A DNA stretch of 64,000 bases. Origin: Chloroflexota bacterium. Lineage in GTDB: Bacteria > Chloroflexota > Chloroflexia > Chloroheliales > Chloroheliaceae. The notes under the pieces were generated by a model, which saw only the letters and a program-made list of their open reading frames with translations, was not told where the DNA came from and did not search any database. A program made the position numbers and the translations under genes. Positions 52,681 to 61,739 of this stretch are shown one piece after another. The first letter of the stretch is position 1. Each line of letters starts with the position of its first letter. Location of the stretch: the NCBI GenBank assembly GCA_028287745.1, contig JAQBPB010000019.1:62001-126000 (forward strand), in the 5' to 3' direction.

Positions 52681-52729
52681 AAAAAAAGCGCCCGGCCTGA
52701 CTTTTTATAGCAGACCGGGCGCTTTTTTT
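52681..52729. terminator. Bidirectional intrinsic terminator
   Basis: A 15-bp stem AAAAAAAGCGCCCGG/CCGGGCGCTTTTTTT with a 19-nt loop, giving U-runs on both strands. It serves the DUF5317 gene (+) and overlaps the last bases of the macroglobulin-like gene (-). Confidence 0.9.
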
Positions 52730-55700
52730 AGTCTGGACTAACCTGGGCTAGCAACAGGCCGGGAGTGCCTGCCTGTTCCTGGTTGAACATATTCCGGACC
52801 AAAACGGCCCAATGTTCGCCCTGCTCCAGGGTGTAGCCGGTCGCCCGCAAAGGTAAACGTAATTCATTGCGGCCCGCAAAATCCAGCGAAAACTTTTTAA
52901 CCTCGCCACCGCCCTGGATTACTGAAAGCGCCGCTGGCAGGCAGACATGGACCAGCAGGCCCGGTATATATTCGGCCACTTTAACGACCAGTTCGACTGT
53001 ATCCCCCAGCCGCAAAGGCTGCCCGGCCCGGCCCCGCCGGACCAGTTCCACTCCGACGGCTACCTCGTCCCGGAAACTGTTCCAATCCTCAACTATTTGC
53101 AAAGTGACTTCTACCAGGGCCGCCCCGGCGGTAACTTCTACTCGCTGCACCTGACCGGCCGCCCCAACCTCAAGCGCCCCTGCCATGTCCATTTCCAGGC
53201 CGTCCAGCTTCACCCGGCTGCCCGCTGTACCGCCTATACCAGCCGACCTTAAAGCCAGCAGCAGGCAAATCAGCGCCACTGAGTCCACTGTAGAGTAAAG
53301 GCGACCTTCGCCATCCAGGTCTTTAGCCAGATCATTGGCGGCTTTTATGGCGGTTAAAAGGTCCGCCTGGTCGCCGCTGGCTAAGAGCGTGGACGCGCAG
53401 TAAGCTTTTTCTTCGCGGGCCAGCACCTGGCCTTTAGGAGCCTGGGCCGCCTGGTTTGCCAGGGAAGTCCGGGCATAATCCAGGGCTTCGGCCAGTTTTG
53501 GCCCCTTTTTCAAGAAGGTCTGGTAAGCCTCCCGGCCGCTTTCAACTTTTTCAGGTACCAGGGGTATACGGTAAGCCTGGAGGGCCGCTTCGCCCATTGC
53601 CTGGGCTTCGCGGAGGGCTTGCTGCAGGTCCGGTGCAAGCCCGCTGACCGCTAAAGTCTCGCCAAGCGGGGCCAGGCCGCCTAAATGTTGGGCTGCCAGC
53701 TTGCCCCAGTACTCGTCCGGCTTCCGGTTGCCGCCCGACTCTTCCGGCGGGTACATCATAAAACCGCGCCCCGGCAAAAACATGCTCTTTTCCCGGGCCA
53801 CCCCGGCTAAAATCACCTCGCGGTATTTGGCCTGGTCCGGCGCTCCGGCGGCAACCAGCGCCGCCACGCTTGCCAGCAATTTAGCGGCAGTCTGTTCGCA
53901 GCAGCGGTGGGCGTAATCGGCCGTAGCGTCGCATAGGAACTGGAAAGGCTTGTCAAGCGAAGGCAGTACCCGGAGTTGCAAAGCCTGGATTTCGGCCCGG
54001 TCCAGGCTCTGCCCGGCCAGCAAAACCTGGAACCGGCGCGACAGGCTGGTAAATTTGCCCAAAGCTTCGACCGCTCGTCCGGTCTGGTCGGTTTCGCCGG
54101 TGGCCAGGTCGCGCAGTTCCGCCCGCCACCTGCCGGGCCGGGCCTCAAAGACCGCCCTGGCGCGCCTTCCCTGGAAGTGGCCGGGTGCAGATTGTGTCGC
54201 ACCCGAAAGTTTGTAGGCAACCGGCCGGTCATCACAAAATAGCTGTAAGCTGAATGCGCCGCCATCGCAGTTTACTTCCAGGACCGCCGGGGACAGGTCG
54301 CCGGGATAGACATAGGCCGGTAGTTTAAATTCGGCCCAGAGTGGCTGGCTCACTTCCAGGCTTTCCCGGGCATGGGACCACTCTTTACCGCCCGCGCTAA
54401 GGGCAAAAGCTTCAATCTTATAGGCCGTGATTGCTTCCGGCAGGGCCAGGCTGACCGAGGCTGTGCCATCCGGGCCGGTTTGGACTATTTCACAGAAAGC
54501 GACATCCGCGAAATCCTGGCGTACGGTTGCCTCTGTAGCCGTTTCGGCCAACCCGCCGCCCTTGTACATGACCCTTTGACTGAACAGGGCGATTTCCTGC
54601 GCACCCACCGGCATATTAATGTCCGCGCCCCCTGCCATGGCTGCTTCAGGTGGTATAGCGTCCGCGAAAGTCATTGAGGCCATCATCATGGGGGCGGCCA
54701 TAGTCGTGCGATACAGCATGTTTCTTCTGTTAAAGACCGGGAAATCCTGCCATTCGGGCAACTCGGTCAGAGGTTTGGAAATATACCCGGAATTACCCCA
54801 CCTGGCCGCGCCTTCCAGGCCGTTTTTGAAGCTGGCGGCCAGGCGGTCCTGCGGGGTGGCCCCGGCCAGGCGGCTATCGCGCACCAGTAAATAAACTGAT
54901 GCCGGAGTCCCGGTATTTATTTTTAACTGAACGGTCTGACCGGGCTGGGCCTGGATTGGGCCTTCCAGCGAAACCTGGGCCGGTGAAGGCACCACCAGGG
55001 ACGCCCAGCCTTCCCAGGCTTTGTCACCAATCCAGGCACCCAGGGCCAGGAATCCACCGGGCGCCGGTACGGCCAATTCCAGTTCGGTTCCGGCATGGAT
55101 TTCTCCCAGGTCGCGGTCCTCCACCACTTTCCCGGCCAGGTCCAACAGGAGCAACCGGGCGCTCCGGGCTGTAGTCTGCCAGCGCAAACGGGCCGCTCCT
55201 GAGGCCGGGGCCGGGTCGGCCAGGGTGACCGGGGAATTGTTAACCGGGCCGGAAGTACTCAGGTACAGGCCGCGCACCTCGCGGGTGCCGGGGCCGGGCA
55301 TCAGGCTAACTTTAACTTCGGTACCCAACGCTGACAGGACCGCTTCCTGGCGTTCGGCTTTGGTCGAGTTTGGAATTACGGCGGTGGCGACCAGGTCCTG
55401 GTAGCTTACCCGCACTTCCAGCCGTTCCTGGTTTTTGGACTTCAGTTTAAACTCTCCCAGGTAGATGCCGGGCAGTTCGGGCCGGACCTTCTGGGTGCCC
55501 AACTTCTGGCCGCCGCTCCACAGTTCCAGTTGGACCGGCCCGGTAAGCGGCTGGTTGAAGCGTTCGACTTTCAAACGGCAGCCAAGTTTGTTTCCGGCCA
55601 GTTCGTGGGCCTGGAGAGTCGCTTGCAGGGGAGCCAGCACATATTCCACGCTGCTAAACCAGCATTCGGCCGGTTTATTTTCAGTTTCGAATTCAGCAGT

Positions 55701-56198
55701 GGTTTCGGCTTGCCAGTACACCCGGTAACGGCCCTGGGGCAACGCTCCCAGGTCAGCCAGGGTCAGACCACCTTCGTTCAACCGGACCGGCTGGTTGCGG
55801 TAGACCACCCCATTATTTTCAATTACCAGAGTAGCAGTGGTAGGCTGCGGGCGGTCCGGACCGCCGAACAGCCAGGCCGGGGCTACCAGCAGCAGCCTGA
55901 CCCGGTCCTGACCGGCCCGGTAGATTTCCTTATCGGTTAGTAAGACCGGGTTAATATGCAAGGGCCACTGGGCCGGTTTGATTTTGAAGCCGGGAAAGAC
56001 CTGACCGTCCGGCAGGAGCGGCAGAATCCGCCGGGTAGTTTGCAAAGGTAGCCCATAAAAAGTATGCAGACCTTGCTGTAAGGCGGCTTCCGGTTGTTCC
56101 TGGGGCGCGACAAAGGCAAAAGCGCTTCCGGCCAGCACCTGCGCCCCGTAGGTCGTCGCCAGGTCATAGTCGGTCTGGTCAATTTTAAATTTAGGCAT
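52728..56198 (-). CDS. Alpha-2-macroglobulin-like thioester protein without export signal
   Basis: A 1156-residue protein. The N-terminal part holds macroglobulin-type beta domains (KEIYRAGQDRVRLLLVAPAW). The A2M domain follows (VRQDFADVAFCEIVQTGPDG, ITAYKIEAFALSAGG, AEFKLPAYVYPGD), and then an alpha/alpha thioester domain with HRCCEQTAAK near residue 766. The Cys-x-Glu-Gln thioester motif is therefore present. Known bacterial macroglobulins are periplasmic lipoproteins, but this one starts MPKFKIDQTDYDLATTYGAQ with no signal peptide or lipobox. AAGGAG lies 8 nt upstream of the ATG. It is the last gene of the merR-menA operon. Function, and whether it stays in the cytoplasm, are open. Confidence 0.88.
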   Translation of the reverse strand: MPKFKIDQTDYDLATTYGAQVLAGSAFAFVAPQEQPEAALQQGLHTFYGLPLQTTRRILPLLPDGQVFPGFKIKPAQWPLHINPVLLTDKEIYRAGQDRVRLLLVAPAWLFGGPDRPQPTTATLVIENNGVVYRNQPVRLNEGGLTLADLGALPQGRYRVYWQAETTAEFETENKPAECWFSSVEYVLAPLQATLQAHELAGNKLGCRLKVERFNQPLTGPVQLELWSGGQKLGTQKVRPELPGIYLGEFKLKSKNQERLEVRVSYQDLVATAVIPNSTKAERQEAVLSALGTEVKVSLMPGPGTREVRGLYLSTSGPVNNSPVTLADPAPASGAARLRWQTTARSARLLLLDLAGKVVEDRDLGEIHAGTELELAVPAPGGFLALGAWIGDKAWEGWASLVVPSPAQVSLEGPIQAQPGQTVQLKINTGTPASVYLLVRDSRLAGATPQDRLAASFKNGLEGAARWGNSGYISKPLTELPEWQDFPVFNRRNMLYRTTMAAPMMMASMTFADAIPPEAAMAGGADINMPVGAQEIALFSQRVMYKGGGLAETATEATVRQDFADVAFCEIVQTGPDGTASVSLALPEAITAYKIEAFALSAGGKEWSHARESLEVSQPLWAEFKLPAYVYPGDLSPAVLEVNCDGGAFSLQLFCDDRPVAYKLSGATQSAPGHFQGRRARAVFEARPGRWRAELRDLATGETDQTGRAVEALGKFTSLSRRFQVLLAGQSLDRAEIQALQLRVLPSLDKPFQFLCDATADYAHRCCEQTAAKLLASVAALVAAGAPDQAKYREVILAGVAREKSMFLPGRGFMMYPPEESGGNRKPDEYWGKLAAQHLGGLAPLGETLAVSGLAPDLQQALREAQAMGEAALQAYRIPLVPEKVESGREAYQTFLKKGPKLAEALDYARTSLANQAAQAPKGQVLAREEKAYCASTLLASGDQADLLTAIKAANDLAKDLDGEGRLYSTVDSVALICLLLALRSAGIGGTAGSRVKLDGLEMDMAGALEVGAAGQVQRVEVTAGAALVEVTLQIVEDWNSFRDEVAVGVELVRRGRAGQPLRLGDTVELVVKVAEYIPGLLVHVCLPAALSVIQGGGEVKKFSLDFAGRNELRLPLRATGYTLEQGEHWAVLVRNMFNQEQAGTPGLLLAQVSPD

Positions 56199-56300
56199 AG
56201 CAAATTCTCCTTGTGTTACTTTAAGAGTAGCACAGCTAAGCGGTTTATTACGAGCTATTCTTCTATTAAATTTTGCTCAAAAAGGGTAGGATAAGGTGGA

Positions 56301-56329
56301 GGCCGGTCCGGGTTCCGGGCGGACCGGCC
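56301..56329 (-). repeat. Intercistronic GC-rich hairpin
   Basis: A 10-bp perfect inverted repeat GGCCGGTCCG/CGGACCGGCC with a 9-nt loop, 8 nt after the stop of the 100-residue gene and about 100 nt before the macroglobulin-like gene. No T-run follows, so it may separate or stabilise the two parts of the operon mRNA. Confidence 0.55.
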
Positions 56330-56336
56330 AGGTGTA

Positions 56337-56639
56337 CTAATTTACTTTCAGAGTTTGCAGAAATGGTTCCACTTCGGCTCCCAGCAGGTCCAGGCGCACC
56401 GCCTCGGGTAGCGACCGCAAGGCTTCAAGGACGGGTTGAAGCAAACCAAGCTGGTAGGCGTTTAATTCTTTTGCCTGGTGTAGCTCGTGCCACTGCCTGA
56501 CCGCCTGGCCTAACCGGCCCAGGCAATCTTGCAGGAGCGCCAGTTCGGTTTCGTAATTATTGCGTTCGTTTTGCCACTGGTCGCGCACCAGCCCTTTACC
56601 GGAAGGGATAGGTCCGGGCGCTTCAAGTAAGGTTTTCAT
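56337..56639 (-). CDS. Small helical hypothetical protein
   Basis: A 100-residue soluble protein starting MKTLLEAPGPIPSGKGLVRD. AAGGAGG lies 4 nt before the ATG at 56639; the frame is open further upstream but that part overlaps menA and lacks a ribosome site. It looks almost entirely helical (NNYETELALLQDCLGRLGQA, QLGLLQPVLEALRSLPEAVR) and could form a coiled coil. It lies between menA (17 nt) and the macroglobulin-like gene and so is probably co-transcribed with both. I recognise no family. Confidence 0.7.
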   Translation of the reverse strand: MKTLLEAPGPIPSGKGLVRDQWQNERNNYETELALLQDCLGRLGQAVRQWHELHQAKELNAYQLGLLQPVLEALRSLPEAVRLDLLGAEVEPFLQTLKVN

Positions 56640-56656
56640 ACTGCCTCCTTTGTGTT

Positions 56657-57562
56657 CTACAGGCGTGAAATTACCAGACCGGCCGCGAACAGCAGGCCGT
56701 AGACCAGTTCCAACCGGGCGGTCCCGGCCAGGGCTTTGTTCAGAATGCGGCCTTCCAGGTGCGCGACGGTCTGCCACAGCGGCCAGGCCAGTGGGGCCGA
56801 CAGCCAGGCCAGCATTACCGCCGGACCGGCTACTCCGGTTAACCACATCGCCGGGGGTACGGCGTAAGTCAGCAGCACCAGCAAGGCGTACTCCGCCCGC
56901 ACGCCGCTTTCGCCCAAACGGACTGCCAGGGTCCGTTTACCGGCCACCCGGTCGGTCTTGACATCCCGCAGGTTGTTAACCACCAGGATAGCGGTCGCCA
57001 GGAAGCCGACCGGCAAGGCACACCACCAGGCGATCGGCGCAACCGTCCCGGCCTGGACGAAATAAGTTCCGCAGACCGCGATCAGTCCGAAAAAGATGAA
57101 GACGAAAATGTCACCCAGGCCGTTATAGCCTAACGGAAACGGCCCGCCGGTATAAGCCAGGGCGGCGGCTATCGAGAAAAGCCCGATCAGAATAATGGCC
57201 CAACCGGCCACCAGCACCAGGTAGATGCCGACCAGCATCGCCAGCCCAAAGACCACTACCATTCCCATATAAACTTGATTCGCGGTCAGCAGACCGGCCT
57301 GGGTTACGCGAGTTGGGCCCAATCGTTCGGCGGTGTCGGCCCCTTTTTTGTAGTCAAAGACGTCATTGGCAAAGTTCGCGCCAATTTGAATCAGGAGCGC
57401 ACCGACCAGGGCAGCCAGGGCCGGGCCGAGTTGAAAATGGTTGTCTTTGAAAGCGGCGGCGGTCCCCACAATTACCGGGACAGTCGCGGCAGGTAAGGTT
57501 TTGGGGCGGGAAGCAATCCACCAGCGTTGCGTTAAACTTAGCCGGGCGGTATCAGCGTTCAT
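56657..57562 (-). CDS. menA: 1,4-dihydroxy-2-naphthoate polyprenyltransferase
   Basis: A 301-residue UbiA-family membrane prenyltransferase with about eight helices. The first aspartate-rich motif is [20 protein letters not shown] and the second is [20 protein letters not shown]. It attaches the isoprenoid chain to DHNA in menaquinone synthesis. It starts 5 nt after the merR stop, with AAGGAG about 11 nt upstream. The location inside a MerR/macroglobulin operon instead of a men cluster is unusual. Menaquinone would serve the NDH-2 fusion encoded elsewhere in the window. UbiA homologues with other substrates are possible but less likely. Confidence 0.9.
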   Translation of the reverse strand: MNADTARLSLTQRWWIASRPKTLPAATVPVIVGTAAAFKDNHFQLGPALAALVGALLIQIGANFANDVFDYKKGADTAERLGPTRVTQAGLLTANQVYMGMVVVFGLAMLVGIYLVLVAGWAIILIGLFSIAAALAYTGGPFPLGYNGLGDIFVFIFFGLIAVCGTYFVQAGTVAPIAWWCALPVGFLATAILVVNNLRDVKTDRVAGKRTLAVRLGESGVRAEYALLVLLTYAVPPAMWLTGVAGPAVMLAWLSAPLAWPLWQTVAHLEGRILNKALAGTARLELVYGLLFAAGLVISRL

Positions 57563-57567
57563 CGGGT

Positions 57568-58605
57568 CTAGATCTCCTTTTGTCCAAAAATGCGGCGGGC
57601 GGCCTGTAACAGGGCAGCCAGGGCCGGGCGGTTTGCTTCGGCTATTCTTTTTTCAATGTGCAGTTCCAAACCGGGTGCAACCTGAATGCGCTCCCAGGTC
57701 TGGACGTTAAATTCTTCTGGCTGGGCCGGTGGGGCGGGTACCGGGTCAGGCGCGGCGGCCATTGACATTAAAGCCATTGCCGGAGCCTCCGGTTCCGCCG
57801 CCTGGTATGCCTCTACGGCTGCTTCATGAACCGCCGGGGGCATTTCGTTTGCCGCGAAGGACGCGCTAAATTTCATGGCTCGTCCAGCCGGGGTCGGGTT
57901 AGCTGACGCGCTCCCGGCCATTGTGCCGGAAACCTTACCCTGCGGTGCGCCCGGTGGGAATGCGCCCGGGGCGGCCTGCCTGGACCGGAAAGCCTGGGCA
58001 TGCAAGGGCCGCCCAACATGGCCCGGTCCGGTATAGTCCGGTGGAAGGGCTGGACGGCTTTCTGCTGGACGGCTTTCTACCGGACGGCTTTCTACCGGCA
58101 GGGTTCCATCGGCCTCTGGCGCGGCGGCCGCCTGGCTCCAGTCAGCGCTTTCCGGTGCGGCTGTGTCGGCGGCAAGGTCGGCCAGCGGCTCGAACATGGG
58201 CACCGGGGCCATTTGCTGGCGCAGCATGAGCTTATCCGGGCCGCTGCCTGGGACAGTACCCCGGCGGATTAAACTTACCAGGGGGTCGGACGGGCCGCTC
58301 TGGGAGCCATATCCCTTTTGTAGCATGCCGGGCGAAGCGATAAGTTGGGCCTGTTGGGCCAACTGGGCCAGTTCCGGCAGCGAGCGGCTGTCCAGCAAGT
58401 TTTTGATTTCGCTTAAAGGCAAATATTCGTCCTTCAAGCGTTTGATAAACAGCAGCCGAAGCCAGTGTTCAAATGTGTAGCGGCTGAAAGGGCCCGAACC
58501 GCTCGGCGGCGGCAGCAAGCCCTCTTTGATGTAATAGCGGACTGTCCGCTCGGTTACATCGGCCTCGCGGCACAGTTCCCTCAGGTTGTAAGTTCTAGCT
58601 TCCAC
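57568..58605 (-). CDS. MerR-family transcriptional regulator with long Ala/Pro-rich linker
   Basis: A 345-residue regulator. The N-terminal MerR helix-turn-helix and wing read YNLRELCREADVTERTVRYY, IKEGLLPPPSGSGPFSRYTF and IKRLKDEYLPLSEIKNLLDS. Residues about 100-300 are low complexity and rich in Ala, Pro and Met. A conserved-looking tail (FNVQTWERIQVAPGLELHIE) follows. The start is GTG at 58605, supported by AAGG 6-7 nt upstream; the frame extends further 5' but across the promoter. It heads the operon with menA, the 100-residue gene and the macroglobulin-like gene. The dyads in its own promoter suggest autoregulation. Confidence 0.87.
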   Translation of the reverse strand: MEARTYNLRELCREADVTERTVRYYIKEGLLPPPSGSGPFSRYTFEHWLRLLFIKRLKDEYLPLSEIKNLLDSRSLPELAQLAQQAQLIASPGMLQKGYGSQSGPSDPLVSLIRRGTVPGSGPDKLMLRQQMAPVPMFEPLADLAADTAAPESADWSQAAAAPEADGTLPVESRPVESRPAESRPALPPDYTGPGHVGRPLHAQAFRSRQAAPGAFPPGAPQGKVSGTMAGSASANPTPAGRAMKFSASFAANEMPPAVHEAAVEAYQAAEPEAPAMALMSMAAAPDPVPAPPAQPEEFNVQTWERIQVAPGLELHIEKRIAEANRPALAALLQAARRIFGQKEI

Positions 58606-58626
58606 TAAATTCCTTTTAGCACTTTT

Positions 58627-58665
58627 ACGTAATAGTGTTATAACACAGCAACGTAATACTGTCAA
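58627..58665 (-). promoter_or_regulatory. merR promoter with operator repeats
   Basis: On the minus strand TTGACA (58665-58660), a 17-bp spacer and TATAAC (58642-58637). The perfect palindrome GTGTTATAACAC (58635-58646) covers the -10. On the plus strand ACGTAATAGTGT (58627) and ACGTAATACTGT (58651) are near-identical 12-bp direct repeats 24 bp apart. The spacing is normal (17 bp), unlike the 19-20 bp of classical MerR-activated promoters, so repression is more likely. Confidence 0.75.
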
Positions 58666-58820
58666 GACCTTTTACACTTCTTGTGTTAAGATTTTAGCAA
58701 GTCCAGCGAAAACTGGCAACCGGGCTGGAAATAGCTATTGTCGAGTTCTGGCGGCTGCGCTATACTATGCTCGGTAAAGTTGTTGAGCAATAATTGATAA
58801 ATTAGTCAGGATTTGGAACC

Positions 58821-59678
58821 TTGAAATTCTTTCGGCGCACACCTCGTCCCACTTCTGTTTATCCAATCGAAGATGTCTATATTTATCGCCAGGGTCACCG
58901 CCTGCATTACCAGGTTTCCGGCCCGCTGGACGCGCCACCCCTGGTCCTGTTGCACGGCATTGGCGGCAGCGTGAACTGGTGGCAGCACAATTTCCCGGCC
59001 TTTAACCGCCATTTTCGGACCTATGCCCTGGACCTGCCGGGCTTTGGCTTTAGCTGGCGCCTGAAACGGGCCTTTTCCATTGACGAAGGGGCTGGTTATT
59101 TGCGGGATTGGCTGGACTTTTTAGGGCTGGACCGGATAAATTTGCTGGGCCACAGTATGGGCGGCCATATCGCGGCTCGCTTCGCCGCCCGGCATCCCGG
59201 CCGGGTTAACCGCCTGGTCCTGGCAGCGCCCAGCGGCCTGTGGGTTACCGCCTGGGAGCGCCTCAAGTGGCTGCGTGAAATGCCTAAAGTCAGCGTGCCA
59301 CTGGACCAAACCTTATCTATTGCCACCGGTACAATGCGGACCGACCTGCTTACCCTGTGTGTCAGCCTGAAAGCGATCATATCTGACCGGGGAGCGGCCG
59401 ATGCGCTGGCCCAACTGACTGTTCCTACTTTACTTTTGTGGGGCGGTTCGGACGGTGTGTTACCGCCGGCCCTGGGTGAACGGGCTTTGCAACTGCTGCA
59501 AAAAGCCCCGGCTCGCCTCCAATATGTCGAACACGGTACCCATAATATGATGTACGACCAGGCCGAGCAGTTCAACCGCAAAACCCTGGGATTCCTGCTG
59601 AACCGGTCGTCTATTTCAATCCTGGTGCCTACCAGGGGCATTCCTGAAAGGTTAAACCTGAGCGAAAGCCTGATTTAG
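58821..59678 (+). CDS. Alpha/beta hydrolase
   Basis: A 285-residue alpha/beta hydrolase: LVLLHGIGGSVNWWQHNFPA (oxyanion HG), YALDLPGFGFSWR, nucleophile elbow NLLGHSMGGHIAARFAARHP with an intact Ser, acid region LLLWGGSDGVLP, and a His in EHGTHNMMYDQAEQ. It is a complete catalytic set, in contrast to the Ser-less protein at 38933-39976. It resembles C-C hydrolases and haloperoxidase-like esterases; the substrate is unknown. It starts with TTG at 58821; AGGA lies about 11 nt upstream. It is divergent from the merR operon. Confidence 0.88.
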   Translation: MKFFRRTPRPTSVYPIEDVYIYRQGHRLHYQVSGPLDAPPLVLLHGIGGSVNWWQHNFPAFNRHFRTYALDLPGFGFSWRLKRAFSIDEGAGYLRDWLDFLGLDRINLLGHSMGGHIAARFAARHPGRVNRLVLAAPSGLWVTAWERLKWLREMPKVSVPLDQTLSIATGTMRTDLLTLCVSLKAIISDRGAADALAQLTVPTLLLWGGSDGVLPPALGERALQLLQKAPARLQYVEHGTHNMMYDQAEQFNRKTLGFLLNRSSISILVPTRGIPERLNLSESLI

Positions 59679-59823
59679 CTTATGGGGTTGGGAATTTTAC
59701 TTGCTACTCTCTTTGGCCTCGCCCGGGTTATTTAATTGGAACCTTTGTGTTTAGTTTGGTGGTAGTGTATAATTCAGGCTGATAAAACCTCAAACTAACT
59801 AGAAAAAACTGAGAAAATAGGCT

Positions 59824-61653
59824 GTGACAGAACAAAGCAGGATTCGTAATTTTTGTATTATTGCCCATATCGATCATGGCAAGTCCACCCTGGCCGACCG
59901 GTTATTGGAATTTACCGGCACAGTAGCCCACCGGGATATGCAGGCCCAATTGCTCGATTCGATGGACCTGGAGCGCGAGAAAGGTATCACAATTAAAGCT
60001 CGCGCCGTCCGTATGTATTACACGGCCCAGGATGGCATTGAATATGAACTTAACTTGATTGACACTCCCGGCCATGTTGACTTCACCTACGAAGTAAGCC
60101 GCAGCCTATCGGCCTGTGAAGGGGCTATCCTGGTGGTAGATGCCACCCAGGGAATTGAAGCCCAGACCCTGGCGAACCTTTACATGGCGGTTGAGCAAGA
60201 CCTGACTATTATCCCGGTTATTAATAAAATCGACCTGCCCGCGGCCCAACCTGATGTTGTCGCCACCGAACTTGAAAATACGATTGGCCTGCTTCGCGAT
60301 GAAATTATCGAAGCCTCGGCTAAAATGGGTAAAGGTATCTCTGAAATCCTGGAAGCGATTGTCCTGCGGGTGCCACCGCCCAAAGGCGACACAGAAAAGC
60401 CTTTACGCGCCCTGATTTTCGATAGCCATTACGATGCCTACAAGGGCGTTATTGCTTACTGCCGGGTAATTGACGGTATGGTCCGCTCGGACGACGTCAT
60501 TAAAATGATGGCGACCGGCAAGACCGCCCCGATCCTGGAAGTCGGCGTATTCAAACCCGTCCCTACGCCCATTAAAGAACTGCTTACCGGTGAAACCGGG
60601 TATATCGCCACCGGCCTTAAAGTGGTCGCGGATTGCCAGGTCGGTGATACGATTACGCTCGCAAAAGACCCCGCCAGCGAACCACTGGCAGGCTATCGCC
60701 CGGCTAAACCGATGGTCTTTGCCGGACTTTACCCTATTGATAGCGATGCCTATACCGAACTGCGGGATGCGCTGGAAAAGCTGAAGCTAAATGATGCTTC
60801 CCTGGTCTACTTGCCGGAAACTTCGGCGGCGCTGGGTTTTGGCTTCCGGGTAGGCTTCCTGGGCTTGCTGCACATGGAAATTGTCCAGGAACGGTTGGAA
60901 CGCGAATACAATCTGGAACTTCTCGCCACCGCCCCCAGCGTGGAATATCACGTAACCAAGAACAATGGCGAAGTTATCGTGGTGGATAATCCCAGCGATA
61001 TGCCGAACCCTGGCGAAATGTCGTCCATTGAAGAACCCTGGATGACTATTTCGGTTATCACCCCTACCCGCTATATCGGTGCGATTATGGAACTGGTCAC
61101 TAACCGGCGTGGTATCTATAAAAAGATGGAATACCTGGACGAGAGCCGGGTGCTGTTAAGTTACGATATGCCTTTAGGTGAACTGATCGTAGACTTTTAT
61201 GACCAATTGAAGTCGCGCACCCAGGGCTATGCTTCGCTTGACTACAGCTTCAATGCCTACAAAGAGGCCGATTTGGTCAAGCTGGACATCCTGGTAGCCG
61301 GTACTCCGGTGGACGCGCTTTCCCTGATTACCCACCGCGACAAGGCGTTTCACCAGGGCCGGGCCCTGACCACCAAGTTGCGCAGCCTTATTCCGCGCCA
61401 GCTCTTTGAAGTGCCAATCCAGGCCGCTGTCGGTTCTAAAGTGGTCGCCCGCGAAACGATCAACGCTATGCGCAAGAACGTGCTGGCAAAATGTTACGGT
61501 GGTGATATTTCCCGCAAGCGCAAGCTGTTGGAGAAGCAAAAAGAAGGTAAGGCCCGCATGAAGATGGTCGGGAACGTAGAAATCCCGCAAGAAGCTTTCA
61601 TGGCGGTCCTCAGCCTGGACGACGACTCGCAGAGCGGCAAGAAGAAAGATTAA
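59824..61653 (+). CDS. lepA: Elongation factor 4 (back-translocating GTPase)
   Basis: A 609-residue translational GTPase. G1 is [20 protein letters not shown], the effector segment [10 protein letters not shown]3 DTPGHVDF, G4 NKIDLPAA and G5 SAKMGKG. The LepA-specific C-terminal domain is present ([20 protein letters not shown]). It remodels stalled ribosomes. The start is GTG at 59824; the ribosome site is poor. It stands alone. Confidence 0.97.
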   Translation: MTEQSRIRNFCIIAHIDHGKSTLADRLLEFTGTVAHRDMQAQLLDSMDLEREKGITIKARAVRMYYTAQDGIEYELNLIDTPGHVDFTYEVSRSLSACEGAILVVDATQGIEAQTLANLYMAVEQDLTIIPVINKIDLPAAQPDVVATELENTIGLLRDEIIEASAKMGKGISEILEAIVLRVPPPKGDTEKPLRALIFDSHYDAYKGVIAYCRVIDGMVRSDDVIKMMATGKTAPILEVGVFKPVPTPIKELLTGETGYIATGLKVVADCQVGDTITLAKDPASEPLAGYRPAKPMVFAGLYPIDSDAYTELRDALEKLKLNDASLVYLPETSAALGFGFRVGFLGLLHMEIVQERLEREYNLELLATAPSVEYHVTKNNGEVIVVDNPSDMPNPGEMSSIEEPWMTISVITPTRYIGAIMELVTNRRGIYKKMEYLDESRVLLSYDMPLGELIVDFYDQLKSRTQGYASLDYSFNAYKEADLVKLDILVAGTPVDALSLITHRDKAFHQGRALTTKLRSLIPRQLFEVPIQAAVGSKVVARETINAMRKNVLAKCYGGDISRKRKLLEKQKEGKARMKMVGNVEIPQEAFMAVLSLDDDSQSGKKKD

Positions 61654-61739
61654 CTTTCTTCCGGCTAGCTAATACGCAACCCGCCGGGCGCAAAATCAGC
61701 CGCCCGGCGAACCTTCATCTCAACCAATTCCAACAAAAC

